A DNA stretch of 64,000 nucleotides from Ornithinibacillus californiensis (GTDB lineage: Bacteria > Bacillota > Bacilli > Bacillales > Amphibacillaceae): positions 1-64,000 of the forward strand of contig NZ_LDUE01000035.1 of assembly GCF_001038485.1 (NCBI RefSeq), written 5' to 3'. A program made the position numbers and the translations under genes. Each line of letters starts with the position of its first letter. Within the stretch, counting starts at the first letter, position 1. Shown in pieces: positions 9,603 to 17,161 of the stretch. Under the pieces are notes generated by a model. That model was not told the origin of the DNA. It saw only the letters and a list, made by a program, of their open reading frames with translations, and did not search any database.

Positions 9603-9635
9603 AAAAAAGAGGAAGTCTATGACAACCTCTTTTTT
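9603..9635 (-). terminator. intra-operon hairpin between the binding protein and adeC
   Basis: AAAAAAGAGG pairs perfectly with CCTCTTTTTT around a 13-nt loop. The T-rich side is inside the stem and no separate T tract follows, so it may be a partial terminator that lowers adeC expression relative to the transporter, or an RNA-processing stem. Confidence 0.45.
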
Positions 9636-9647
9636 CACTATTTACCA

Positions 9648-10691
9648 TTATTGGTTTATAATTTGATTCCAATCCTTGATCCATTGTTCCATATGCGTGT
9701 TAACAAATGTGAAGTTCAGTGCTTTTGCTTTTTGGGCAACGTCACCATATGTTTTATTTTTCGCTACCTCATCCGTTAATACTACTTCTTGGTTAGTTGG
9801 TGCTTCATTAAGAGAAACAGCAGTTGTTTCTTGTAGTTCTTGACTAATTCTCCAGTTTAGGAATTTATATGCTAATTCTTTGTTCTCTGAATTTTTATTA
9901 ATATTCATCGTATTGAAGTTTGCATACGTGCCAGATTCAGGTACCACATATTGTACTTCTGGGTTTGCTTCGGATATAACTGGAATGGCAAAATCTCCAA
10001 TTACCGCAACAGCAATTTCACCAGATTGGAACGTGTTTGCTAGGTCAGAAGACTTGCTATAAGTCTTCACAATATTTGGAGTTAGCTCCTTTAATGCTTC
10101 AAACGCTGCTTGTCCATTATCATCCTCAATATTTACACCTTTATAGTCACTTGCCATATAAACCATCGCAGGACCAAATGTTGTTGCGATATCAGGGATC
10201 GATACTTTTCCTTTCAATGCAGGATCCCATAGATCAGCCCACTCATCAATTTTCATACCAGCCGCTTCTTCGTTATAAATAATACCAATACTGTTAAGCG
10301 TGTATGCTGGTCCATCCCCATTTGCAGAAAGTTCCTTTGCAGCAGGAACTAACATTTCCATATTCGGTACTTTTTCCGCATCCACTTTCTCAAATAAGTC
10401 TAATGCATTTCCTTCTGAAGCTAGGGATTGAGATAGTTCGATAATATCTACAGTGGAGTTCGGATTATTTTTGAATTTCGTGAATCGCTCCGATCCGCCC
10501 CCCGCTTCCACAACAATCTCAACATTATGTTCCTCTTCAAATGGGGCAAACACATCTTCTTGCACAATGTCTTCACTTAGGCCAAAAGTAGAGATAACTA
10601 GTTGTTTCTTATCTTCTGACGTATCACCTGTTCCACATGCTGTTAATGCCAATGTTGTTGCTAGTGCTAATCCAATGATAGTTTTTTTCAT
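9648..10691 (-). CDS. ABC transporter substrate-binding lipoprotein, PotD family (predicted purine-related)
   Basis: This extracellular binding protein is a lipoprotein with a signal ending LALTAC and acylated Cys. The body resembles the spermidine/putrescine-binding family (SBP_bac_8/PotD). Length is 347 from the ATG at 10691, chosen because AAGGAG lies 8 nt upstream; the longer ORF to 10748 has no ribosome site. It is the fourth gene of the transporter operon. The family name suggests polyamines, but the riboswitch upstream and deaminases downstream argue for a purine ligand. That reassignment is inference. Confidence 0.88.
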   Translation of the reverse strand: MKKTIIGLALATTLALTACGTGDTSEDKKQLVISTFGLSEDIVQEDVFAPFEEEHNVEIVVEAGGGSERFTKFKNNPNSTVDIIELSQSLASEGNALDLFEKVDAEKVPNMEMLVPAAKELSANGDGPAYTLNSIGIIYNEEAAGMKIDEWADLWDPALKGKVSIPDIATTFGPAMVYMASDYKGVNIEDDNGQAAFEALKELTPNIVKTYSKSSDLANTFQSGEIAVAVIGDFAIPVISEANPEVQYVVPESGTYANFNTMNINKNSENKELAYKFLNWRISQELQETTAVSLNEAPTNQEVVLTDEVAKNKTYGDVAQKAKALNFTFVNTHMEQWIKDWNQIINQ

Positions 10692-10809
10692 AGTAAGTGC
10701 TCCTTTTTCGTTAATGTTATTTTCATACGTTGTAGTAAAACCTGGCAATTGCCTTTATTCTAAGCGTGTCAATAGGACTGTGTTATGCTTTCCTATCTTG
10801 CTTGAATTT

Positions 10810-11850
10810 TTAAACTAAAATTAACTTCTCTTCTGGGAAATAAAGCAATAATTCTTCTCCTGAAGGATACGCCGTTTCTTTCGAGCCATTTACTAATATT
10901 TTCCCAACTGTTGTGTCTACTTCATATTGATAGCTTTTCCCTAGAAACGTACGAACGACAACTTTTCCTGGGATCACATTCGTGCGCTGTTCTGCTCCGT
11001 TTGGTAATATAACGATATCATCTGGTCGGATGGTCGCTACTTGTTTCCCATCTTCCCAACGGTGGCCTGTTTTTAGTACGTGACCTTCTGACGTGGTGTA
11101 TGTTTGTTCCCCTTGCTTGGTTAGGTTAATAAAGTTTTCAAAGCCAATAAATCTTGCGACAAACTCTGTTTTCGGACGATTGTAAATTTCCTCTGGTTTG
11201 TCAAATTGCTCTATGACCCCATTATTCATAACAGCTACTCGATCAGAAATAGAGAAACATTCCTCCTGGTCATGGGTGACAAAAACAGAAGTAATCCCCA
11301 ACTTTTGCTGGATTCGTTTAATTTCAATCCGCATTTGAACCCGAAGTTTTGCATCTAAGTTACTAAGTGGTTCATCAAGCAGCAATAGTTTTGGTTCAAT
11401 GACTAGTGCGCGGGCCAGTGCTACTCGTTGTCGTTGACCACCAGATAATTGCTTTGGATAGCGATCCCCTAATTCTCCTAGTCCAGTAACATCTAATATA
11501 TCTTGGATTTTCTGATTCATCGTTGTCTTATCTTCTTTACGTAATTTCAAACCAAAGCCAATATTCTCTTTTACCGTTAAATGTGGAAACAAGGCATAGC
11601 TTTGGAACACCATTCCGAAGTTACGTTTATGAACCGGAACGCGCGTTAAATTCTTGTTGTCCACGACAAAAGCGCCATCGTTTGGTTCGATTAATCCAGC
11701 AATCACACGCAATGTCGTTGTTTTCCCACAACCAGATGGTCCTAGTAAGGAAACTAGTTCACCTTTTTCAATGGATAAATTCAGATCTTTTAATATATTA
11801 TTTTTCCCGTCATAACTGACTCGTATATCTTTCAAATCGACGTATGTCAT
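10810..11850 (-). CDS. ABC transporter ATP-binding protein, PotA family
   Basis: This is the ATPase of the importer formed with the two permeases upstream. It has Walker A GPSGCGKTT, Q-loop VFQSYALFPH, signature LSGGQRQRVALARAL, Walker B LLLLDEP and H-loop THD, then a C-terminal TOBE-type regulatory domain. Length is 346 from ATG 11850; AGGAGG lies 6 nt before it, and the in-frame Met at 11865 would overlap that ribosome site. It lies 15 bp downstream of the PotC-like gene. Confidence 0.9.
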   Translation of the reverse strand: MTYVDLKDIRVSYDGKNNILKDLNLSIEKGELVSLLGPSGCGKTTTLRVIAGLIEPNDGAFVVDNKNLTRVPVHKRNFGMVFQSYALFPHLTVKENIGFGLKLRKEDKTTMNQKIQDILDVTGLGELGDRYPKQLSGGQRQRVALARALVIEPKLLLLDEPLSNLDAKLRVQMRIEIKRIQQKLGITSVFVTHDQEECFSISDRVAVMNNGVIEQFDKPEEIYNRPKTEFVARFIGFENFINLTKQGEQTYTTSEGHVLKTGHRWEDGKQVATIRPDDIVILPNGAEQRTNVIPGKVVVRTFLGKSYQYEVDTTVGKILVNGSKETAYPSGEELLLYFPEEKLILV

Positions 11851-11865
11851 GGTTGTCCTCCTCAT

Positions 11866-12645
11866 TTAAGATATTTTTGCCAAGCCGAGTGTTTTTTCAA
11901 TAATAAACATGAGTACCACGGTTCCAACCATTAATAATACAGACAGTGCGGATACCGTCGGATCATAGTTGTATTCGATATAATTCATTAATGATGTTGG
12001 CAATGCCGTTACTCCTGGTCCAGATAAAAACTGGGAGACTGGAATATTGTTAAAGGAATTGATGAAAGCCAACATAAAGGAAGCAAAAATACCTGCTTGG
12101 ATATTCGGTAAGACGACTCTTACAAAAGCTCTAAGTCTTGTACTCCCCAATGTCCAAGCTACTTCTTCAATAGAAAAATCCAATTGATCCAAGCTAGAAC
12201 CAACCACACGAATAATATAAGGAAGACTAATTAAGAAATGCCCAAGTAATAATCCTTGGAAAATCGGCAGTTGCAGCTGGATAACGATAAATTGGAAAAG
12301 AGCATATCCAATGACAACCCCTGGAATCATCGCTGGTGATAAAAAGAAACTTTTCATGATGTTGCGCCCTTTCACCGAATAGCGTGCCAGCGCATAGGCA
12401 GCCGGAATACCGACAAGTAAAGCTAAGATTGTTGCAAGCAACGAAATTTGGATACTCAAGTAAAAGCTCTCGATTAAGGAATTGGTTTCAAACACATTCA
12501 CATACCAATCAAACGTAAATCCTTGGATTGGAAACTGAATGGTTGGATTTTCACCGAAAGATGTCACCACAATGATGAACAATGGAATAAATAAAAATGC
12601 GAAGACAAGCATTGCAATAATGGAAAGTCCACGGTGTTTACGCAT
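11866..12645 (-). CDS. ABC transporter permease, PotC family
   Basis: This inner-membrane permease of the BPD_transp_1 fold has about six helices and the EAA loop EEVAWTLGSTRLRAFVRVVLP, whose core is EVAWTLGSTRLRAF. I chose ATG 12645 (259 residues) over GTG 12654 because GAGGTGG is spaced correctly for the ATG. It overlaps the PotB-like gene by 8 bp, which suggests translational coupling. Confidence 0.87.
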   Translation of the reverse strand: MRKHRGLSIIAMLVFAFLFIPLFIIVVTSFGENPTIQFPIQGFTFDWYVNVFETNSLIESFYLSIQISLLATILALLVGIPAAYALARYSVKGRNIMKSFFLSPAMIPGVVIGYALFQFIVIQLQLPIFQGLLLGHFLISLPYIIRVVGSSLDQLDFSIEEVAWTLGSTRLRAFVRVVLPNIQAGIFASFMLAFINSFNNIPVSQFLSGPGVTALPTSLMNYIEYNYDPTVSALSVLLMVGTVVLMFIIEKTLGLAKIS

Positions 12646-13471
12646 GTTCTCCACCTCGCTTATCTAATTTTGCGGCTACCATATTAAATAGTTTCATCAC
12701 AATAATCGTCGTCACAATCATAATCACCGCAATCACTCCAGCGCTTTGCCAGTTTCCGAGAGTCATAGCATTTTGATACAGGAAGGTAGACAGCATCATC
12801 TTTTGATTTCCTCCAAGTAATTGCGGTGTTGTATAGGCCGACAAGGTTCCGGAGAAAACAAGAACACTACCAACGATAATCCCTGGTACACTCAGCGGCA
12901 AGATGACCTTCAGAAAGGCAATAAATCGGTTTGCCCCTAATGTTTCAGCTGCTTCCATCATTTCGAGATCAATGTTTTCAATTACTCCAACTAGTGTGAT
13001 AATCATAAGAGGCAGGAATAAGTAAACAGAACCAACAATAATTGCAAAATCGGTATAAAGCATTTTAATAGGTTCTGAGATAACCCCTACATTCATGAGT
13101 AAATCATTGATCACACCCTTCGTACCAAGAATATTAATCCAAGCAAAACTACGAATCACTGAATTGGTGAGCAATGGGAATAGTGTCATCGCCATCAATA
13201 GCCCACGCCATTTCTTGGAGGTTCTTGCGATATAATAGGCGGTTGGAACTCCTAGTAGAATACATATCATCGTTACAATAAGAGATATACTTAGCGTCCG
13301 CCAAAAAACACTTACATTATATTGATTTTGGAAAAAAGATAGATACGAACCAAACGTTAACTTCCCATCATAGAACGTTGGCCATATAATCGTAACCAAA
13401 GGAAGAAGCATAAAAACGATTAATAGAATCAACCCTGGAGTTAACAAAATATACGGGGCTTTATTTTTCAT
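12638..13471 (-). CDS. ABC transporter permease, PotB family (first gene of the purine-riboswitch operon)
   Basis: This permease pairs with the PotC-like protein. It has an N-terminal helix after a short basic stretch, six predicted membrane segments and the EAA loop EAAETLGANRFIAF. Length 277 is typical. The ATG at 13471 has AAGGAGG at 8 nt. It is the first cistron after the purine riboswitch and its terminator hairpin, so the whole transporter-deaminase operon should respond to purine levels. Confidence 0.9.
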   Translation of the reverse strand: MKNKAPYILLTPGLILLIVFMLLPLVTIIWPTFYDGKLTFGSYLSFFQNQYNVSVFWRTLSISLIVTMICILLGVPTAYYIARTSKKWRGLLMAMTLFPLLTNSVIRSFAWINILGTKGVINDLLMNVGVISEPIKMLYTDFAIIVGSVYLFLPLMIITLVGVIENIDLEMMEAAETLGANRFIAFLKVILPLSVPGIIVGSVLVFSGTLSAYTTPQLLGGNQKMMLSTFLYQNAMTLGNWQSAGVIAVIMIVTTIIVMKLFNMVAAKLDKRGGEHA

Positions 13472-13500
13472 ATGGTGTCCTCCTTAAGATGTCGTACTCG

Positions 13501-13547
13501 AAAAAAAAGGTCTAGAAAAAGTAGAAGCTAATCTACCTTTTCTAGAC
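13501..13547 (-). terminator. riboswitch-controlled intrinsic terminator
   Basis: On the minus strand a 17-bp stem with one G-U pair (GGTCTAGAAAAGGTAGA against its complement) and a 5-nt loop is followed by eight T residues. It lies between the purine aptamer and the first gene, as in a transcription-attenuation platform. Confidence 0.9.
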
Positions 13548-13634
13548 CAAAGAGTCAAAGTAACGATGTGGTTGCTAAAAGTCATACCACATCAAATAAT
13601 TAGGCGCACGGATACCGGACACCTCTATACTTTA

Positions 13635-13705
13635 ACTCGTAGTCCGGTTCTTACAATGGGAACCAGGTAGAGACGCTTAGACCATATTACTAAGCATATA
13701 CGAGT
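13635..13705 (-). promoter_or_regulatory. purine riboswitch aptamer (C at the specificity position)
   Basis: The minus strand folds as P1 ACTCGTA/TACGAGT, P2 GCTTAG/CTAAGC with loop AATATGG, junction GTCTCTACC and P3 TGGTTC/GAACCG (one U-G pair). Loop 3 contains CC for kissing with the GG of loop 2. J3/1 reads GACTA, so the ligand-pairing base is C, as in guanine/hypoxanthine-type members rather than the U of adenine types. Departures from the xpt type are noted among the findings. A good promoter lies just upstream and a strong terminator follows. Confidence 0.88.
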
Positions 13706-13727
13706 AACCTATTAAATTTACTTTGCT

Positions 13728-13756
13728 AATATATCAGATTTTCATTCATATCGCAA
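13728..13756 (-). promoter_or_regulatory. sigma-A-type promoter for the purine operon
   Basis: -35 TTGCGA (13751-13756) and -10 TATATT (13728-13733) are separated by 17 bp, placing the transcript start just upstream of the aptamer. Confidence 0.6.
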
Positions 13757-14001
13757 TAGAATATTAACATTTGTTTTTAAAAAAACTTTATTGTTCGGAT
13801 TTTACTCGAGGAGAGGTTACAGGTTTCTTGTTCCTTATTTAAACGGTTTTAATCTTGATTATTGTCACTCAAAAACACGCTATGTTTTTCCATAATAAGG
13901 AATAAGTATCACTAGAAACCGTTAAAGGCTCCATTTGAAGTGAGTACCTTCCCATATTTCTAAGCTAATTCTTAAGTGCGGATCTGCTAATATCAATCTT
14001 C
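13757..14001. other. intergenic stretch with inverted repeats, no gene seen
   Basis: There is no convincing ORF. TTCCTTATT (from about 13830) is matched by its complement at 13894-13902, and AAACGGTTT near 13841 by AAACCGTT near 13916. A small AAAAACA/TGTTTTT hairpin lies at about 13871-13889. It may be the edge of a mobile or decayed segment at the start of the accessory region. Confidence 0.5.
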
Positions 14002-14505
14002 TCAAGTCAACTCCGGCACATACATCCTCCTTAAAGGAATTAACGCCTTTACCTCAACTGGCATCTCCTCATACCGCTCCAAAACCAGCCTTACAAGTTT
14101 ATCTAGGTCGATATCCCGTACAGAGGCTTGCTTAGCAACACGTAAGGCGTTATCTGAAAAGCCACTAGTCGAGACAAATAGACTCCTAGCCTCCATTGGA
14201 TGGGCACCTATTAATTGCTGGACTTCCCTAGAAGATACCTTCTTTTTCCAATGCTTTACTTGTACCTTTATCATTGGGTTTTCCCTTCCCATGATATCAT
14301 TGTATGCTAATACATCTACTCCACCATCGGGCCCCTTGCCCGTTTCTTCTGTTTGAAAACCCATTGCAGTGAGTAGTCCTGCTACTAATTTTTGCATTTC
14401 CCATGGATCTAAATTGGCAATACTATCTTTTATAACACTTAAGACTACATCCTTTTCCCTAAATATGTATTTTAATAATTCTCTACGATCATTTATTTGA
14501 GTCAT
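14002..14505 (-). CDS. Mrr-like restriction endonuclease domain protein (short form)
   Basis: This is a PD-(D/E)xK nuclease domain of the Mrr family, 167 residues. The active-site pattern is GPDGGVDV (Asp64) followed by QVK (Gln82-Lys84), and a QQLIGA helix completes the fold. It aligns along its whole length with the C-terminal half of the EVE-Mrr protein at 22872-23852, including the shared end MYVPE. It lacks the N-terminal EVE-like recognition domain. It may cut modified or foreign DNA, or be a truncated relic. It lies at the left edge of the accessory region. Confidence 0.8.
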   Translation of the reverse strand: MTQINDRRELLKYIFREKDVVLSVIKDSIANLDPWEMQKLVAGLLTAMGFQTEETGKGPDGGVDVLAYNDIMGRENPMIKVQVKHWKKKVSSREVQQLIGAHPMEARSLFVSTSGFSDNALRVAKQASVRDIDLDKLVRLVLERYEEMPVEVKALIPLRRMYVPELT

Positions 14506-14623
14506 CCAATACTGCCTAATTGGCTATCCTCCTCTCTCTATTAACTAGATTAGTATTGTCTAAGGATTGTTAGCTATCACTTGAAGTGTATTTCCAATAA
14601 CCTGAAAAATCGGTTCACACACT

Positions 14624-14696
14624 ACACGATGCTTGATGCCAAATACTCCTTTAGCAACGCCCCGACATCCACATCTTCAACCTCTTTCAAATGAAC
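14624..14696 (-). pseudogene. possible C-terminal gene remnant
   Basis: One minus-strand frame reads KEVEDVDVGALLKEYLASS and ends at a TAG at 14624-14626, with no start or ribosome site. Protein-like composition suggests the tail of a decayed gene. The family is not recognised. Confidence 0.3.
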
Positions 14697-14717
14697 GGGT
14701 GGGGTCTGTCCCCACCC
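14697..14717. repeat. short palindrome GGGTGGGG/CCCCACCC
   Basis: A perfect 8-bp stem with a 5-nt loop directly follows the sigma-factor stop codon. It belongs to the group of GGGGTCTG/CAGACCCC-like palindromes scattered through this window. It may serve as a terminator stem, but no T-run follows. Confidence 0.6.
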
Positions 14718-14720
14718 TAC

Positions 14721-15269
14721 TTATTTGTCAAAACTAGTAAGTACATCGGAAGCCTGCAGTTTCTTCCTAGCCTCCCTCGCCCAGCTCTTTACTGCATCAA
14801 TACTGACGCCTTCCCGATCTGCAATTTCCTTCTGCGACAATCCTTGAATGATATAATAATCTACCCACTTCCACTGATTGGGGGTTAGAATCTTCTTTAC
14901 CTCATCCCATACCTCCGTATCATCTATCTCTATACCTTTAGCTGATAAAATTGGCGCATGACTAATCGTCGAATAGTTACCATCCTGCTTATCAATGCTT
15001 TCCTTCTGAGCATACGCCTCATTAATCTTCTGATCCCTCGACTTACTCCGAATCGTATCAATCAACCGATTCCGAATGGCAAAATTGAAGTACGTCGCCA
15101 GCGGTCCTTTGTCTGGTTGATATTTTTTATAAGCAAGCCACATCGCATAAAGCCCCTCTACATAAAACTCATTGTATGGATCCCTGATATGCAGCTTGTG
15201 TATGTGATAGTGAATTCGCTTTTCATTCTGCTTAAAAATCTCTTCAAACGTAAAATCTTTCTTTTCCAT
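14721..15269 (-). CDS. sigma-70 family RNA polymerase sigma factor
   Basis: This 182-residue protein has a region-2-like N-terminus (NEFYVEGLYAMWLAYKKY, then FNFAIRNRLIDTIRS, about residues 30-75). A C-terminal region-4 helix-turn-helix follows (LSQKEIADREGVSIDAVKSW, about 144-165). GAGGAG lies 6 nt before the ATG at 15269. It diverges from the Xre/ComK-like operon, and the K-boxes lie about 100 bp upstream of its start. No anti-sigma factor is adjacent. A regulon linked to competence or to the accessory region is possible but unproven. Confidence 0.85.
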   Translation of the reverse strand: MEKKDFTFEEIFKQNEKRIHYHIHKLHIRDPYNEFYVEGLYAMWLAYKKYQPDKGPLATYFNFAIRNRLIDTIRSKSRDQKINEAYAQKESIDKQDGNYSTISHAPILSAKGIEIDDTEVWDEVKKILTPNQWKWVDYYIIQGLSQKEIADREGVSIDAVKSWAREARKKLQASDVLTSFDK

Positions 15270-15365
15270 GTAACACTCCTCTACACCTTTAATTGTGCCG
15301 GCACCATTAGAATAATCTGCTTGTCCGGAGTTGTCACATCGCCTAACTTTTAGAAAAATGGCTGG

Positions 15366-15399
15366 AAAATTGAATTTTCTACTAGGAAAATGGAATTTT
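15366..15399. promoter_or_regulatory. candidate ComK K-box (two AT-boxes, 8-bp spacer)
   Basis: Two perfect AAAA-N5-TTTT boxes at 15366-15378 and 15387-15399 are separated by exactly 8 bp, the type I spacing described for ComK dimers in Bacillus subtilis. The site lies in the divergent intergenic region between the sigma factor and the operon encoding a ComK homologue. Confidence 0.7.
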
Positions 15400-15417
15400 G
15401 GCAGAAAAAAGTGCTTA

Positions 15418-15450
15418 AAAATTGAATTTTAGAGCGGGAAATGGAAGTTA
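15418..15450. promoter_or_regulatory. third AAAA-N5-TTTT box plus a degenerate copy
   Basis: A perfect AAAA-N5-TTTT box at 15418-15430 lies 18 bp after the second box, the type II K-box spacing. A degenerate box (GAAA-N5-GTTA) follows at 15438-15450. The whole looks like a duplication with a 52-bp period of the preceding site. Confidence 0.6.
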
Positions 15451-15572
15451 GGTGCTTTTTTATCTATGAAAAAAGTTAAGTATTTTTTACATAATTTGTA
15501 AATATCAATACGTTCGTGTGTGGTTGATTCTCGGCAACCCTATGAGAATGGGTACAAAAAGGACGTGCCCAT

Positions 15573-15842
15573 ATGGAAAAAGAACAGCTGGACTTGATTA
15601 CCAAACTCTTTGGTAATGAACTTAGAAAATATAGAAAAGTTGAAAGAGATGTGACACAGGAAAGATTTTCAGAGGATACGGGACTTGGCCCTCAACACAT
15701 CAGCGATATAGAGGTAGGAAAGAAGAAGCTACGTATTGAAACGCTACTAAGATTGCGTCATGCCGGGGTAGATATCAATGATATTTTTGATCGGATTATT
15801 GAGGAATTAAAAGCTAGGGATATCGATATTACTTTGAAGTAG
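15573..15842 (+). CDS. Xre-family helix-turn-helix regulator
   Basis: This 89-residue DNA-binding protein has a Cro/CI-type HTH. The core reads TQERFSEDTGLGPQHISDIE, followed by GKKKLRIETLLRL. It has a short C-terminal tail and no extra sensor domain. It is translated from ATG 15573 after a weak GGACG ribosome site, and it is followed after 9 bp by the ComK-like gene, so the two likely share a promoter near the K-boxes. A role controlling that operon or the divergent sigma factor is inferred. Confidence 0.85.
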   Translation: MEKEQLDLITKLFGNELRKYRKVERDVTQERFSEDTGLGPQHISDIEVGKKKLRIETLLRLRHAGVDINDIFDRIIEELKARDIDITLK

Positions 15843-15851
15843 GACAGTCTC

Positions 15852-16322
15852 ATGAATTATATTCTTCCACTCTATGAAATAAACGAACAAACCCTAGCAT
15901 TAATTCCTGTCGACCATACAGACTATCAAACAATCGCAATCGAAACGGACCGAACCTTATACATAAAGAAAACCCCTTTTGAGATTATCAAAAGGGGCTG
16001 TTTGGATAACTTTAGTACGTTTCAAGGTAGAAGAGAATCTATTACACATCTTACGGGGTATAAAAGAAAAGTGCCTATCCCAATTAGTGTTCACCGTCAT
16101 ATCTTTGTCTTTCCAACACATGCGTATCAGGATTGGAATTGTTGTTGGATCTTTTATCATCATGTGGAAAGTATCGTAGAGGAGAAACCAAACAGCAATC
16201 AATCCTTGATCGTGTTTAAGAATGGTAGAGAAGTTCCTGTTGATGTACCTAGGTCGGAGTTGCTTAAGCAAATGGACAGGACCAATTTGATTGTATCAAT
16301 TACTAGGAGCTTCAGGAGCTAA
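15852..16322 (+). CDS. ComK-family competence transcription factor homologue
   Basis: The protein has ComK landmarks in order: YEIN near the N-terminus, GCLDNF and FQGRRESI, a KVPIPIS stretch, IFVFPTHA, CCWIFYHHVES and VFKNGREV, then RTNL near the end. ComK activates DNA-uptake genes by binding AAAA-N5-TTTT boxes, which lie just upstream here. Length is 156 against about 190 for B. subtilis ComK. The missing part is the C-terminal tail, which in B. subtilis carries the FMLYP element recognised by the MecA adaptor. It may therefore escape that proteolysis, or it may be a specialised paralogue. Its 3' end overlaps the opposing gene by 27 bp. Confidence 0.78.
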   Translation: MNYILPLYEINEQTLALIPVDHTDYQTIAIETDRTLYIKKTPFEIIKRGCLDNFSTFQGRRESITHLTGYKRKVPIPISVHRHIFVFPTHAYQDWNCCWIFYHHVESIVEEKPNSNQSLIVFKNGREVPVDVPRSELLKQMDRTNLIVSITRSFRS

Positions 16323-16511
16323 TTCACTAAAGAAGTGGTACTTTTCCATTATCTCTTTGTACGTACCTTTATCTTTGACTCTAAAGACGAAATAAGGACT
16401 GTAGCATTTTAGGTGGACAACTGTATTCAGTTCATCTAGGAAGACTTGGTCATTCATCTTGTAGAGTCTTTTGCATTTGGGGCAGCGTAGGCGGTCGAAG
16501 TCGTGGTTCAT
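16296..16511 (-). CDS. small zinc-ribbon-like protein
   Basis: This 71-residue protein has CPKC near the N-terminus (RLRCPKCKRLY) and one further Cys at HLKCYSP, consistent with metal binding. AAGGAGG lies 7 nt before the ATG at 16511, so it is a real gene. It converges on and overlaps the ComK-like gene. No function is recognised. Confidence 0.65.
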   Translation of the reverse strand: MNHDFDRLRCPKCKRLYKMNDQVFLDELNTVVHLKCYSPYFVFRVKDKGTYKEIMEKYHFFSELAPEAPSN

Positions 16512-16773
16512 GGTTATTCCTCCTTCTTTTGTTCTTTTATCAATAATTCAATAAAAATTTAAAAATTCCTTCTTAATAGAGGGGGCTTTATTTCAACGTG
16601 CTCAGGTGAGAAGCTAGTTTAATTAAAAAAAATTACTAATTTGCCACTTAATCTATGAAAAATTTCCTGTTTACCACCATAATTCATACATAAATTGGTC
16701 TCTTTTATAAAAAGTTGAAAAATCAAAAATATGAAAGGAATTTGTGGTTAGGTGTCGAATTAGATTAGTAAGA

Positions 16774-16824
16774 TTGCGATACCCTGGAAGTAGAATTCAC
16801 CGAGATTTACAGGTGTTATCGCAA
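16774..16824 (+). other. structured element upstream of a small gene
   Basis: TTGCGATA (16774-16781) pairs perfectly with TATCGCAA (16817-16824), with an inner CCTG/CAGG pairing, and AAAATTTTTG follows. It may be a terminator, a leader or a small RNA end. The rest of 16512-16858 shows no gene. Confidence 0.4.
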
Positions 16825-16858
16825 AAATTTTTGAGAATGTTAGAGAGGAGGATGTAAA

Positions 16859-17011
16859 ATGCTGAAGAAACTGAATCCAGAAAAATCATTTGATGAACTC
16901 ACAGAAGAGGAAATTCTTCAATATCCCGGGGACTCATATGAGGAAAGAGAAGTTCATGCATACTTAGATCCTTTTAGGCCGAGGAAGAAGTATGAATGGG
17001 AAGAGGATTGA
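16859..17011 (+). CDS. small acidic protein, 50 residues
   Basis: The ATG at 16859 has GAGGAGG about 6 nt upstream. The product begins MLKKLNPEKSFDELTEEE and ends KKYEWEED, hydrophilic with no Cys and no membrane segment. A clean terminator follows at 17105. The family is not recognised; the ribosome site and terminator make it likely to be expressed. Confidence 0.55.
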   Translation: MLKKLNPEKSFDELTEEEILQYPGDSYEEREVHAYLDPFRPRKKYEWEED

Positions 17012-17104
17012 GAAATACTAACCCAAGTGGCTATTAGGTTTTTTTAACAGGGTGTGTGAATGTGGAAGAAGAGTAACTAGGGATGTAGCTTGAGATTAGT
17101 GAAT

Positions 17105-17133
17105 AGGCTGTCTTGTTGACAGCCTGTTTTTAG
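17105..17133 (+). terminator. intrinsic terminator
   Basis: AGGCTGTC pairs perfectly with GACAGCCT across a 5-nt loop, followed by GTTTTTAG. It ends the small gene upstream. Confidence 0.85.
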
Positions 17134-17161
17134 TTTTTCTACCTTTTGTTTTACTAATTGT

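Noticed and set aside
9298-9622. plus-strand ORFs within adeC
   Set aside because: They are antisense to the well-conserved adenine deaminase and lack ribosome sites.
14958-15353. 131-residue plus-strand ORF opposite the sigma factor
   Set aside because: It is a shadow of the sigma-70 gene and has no ribosome site.
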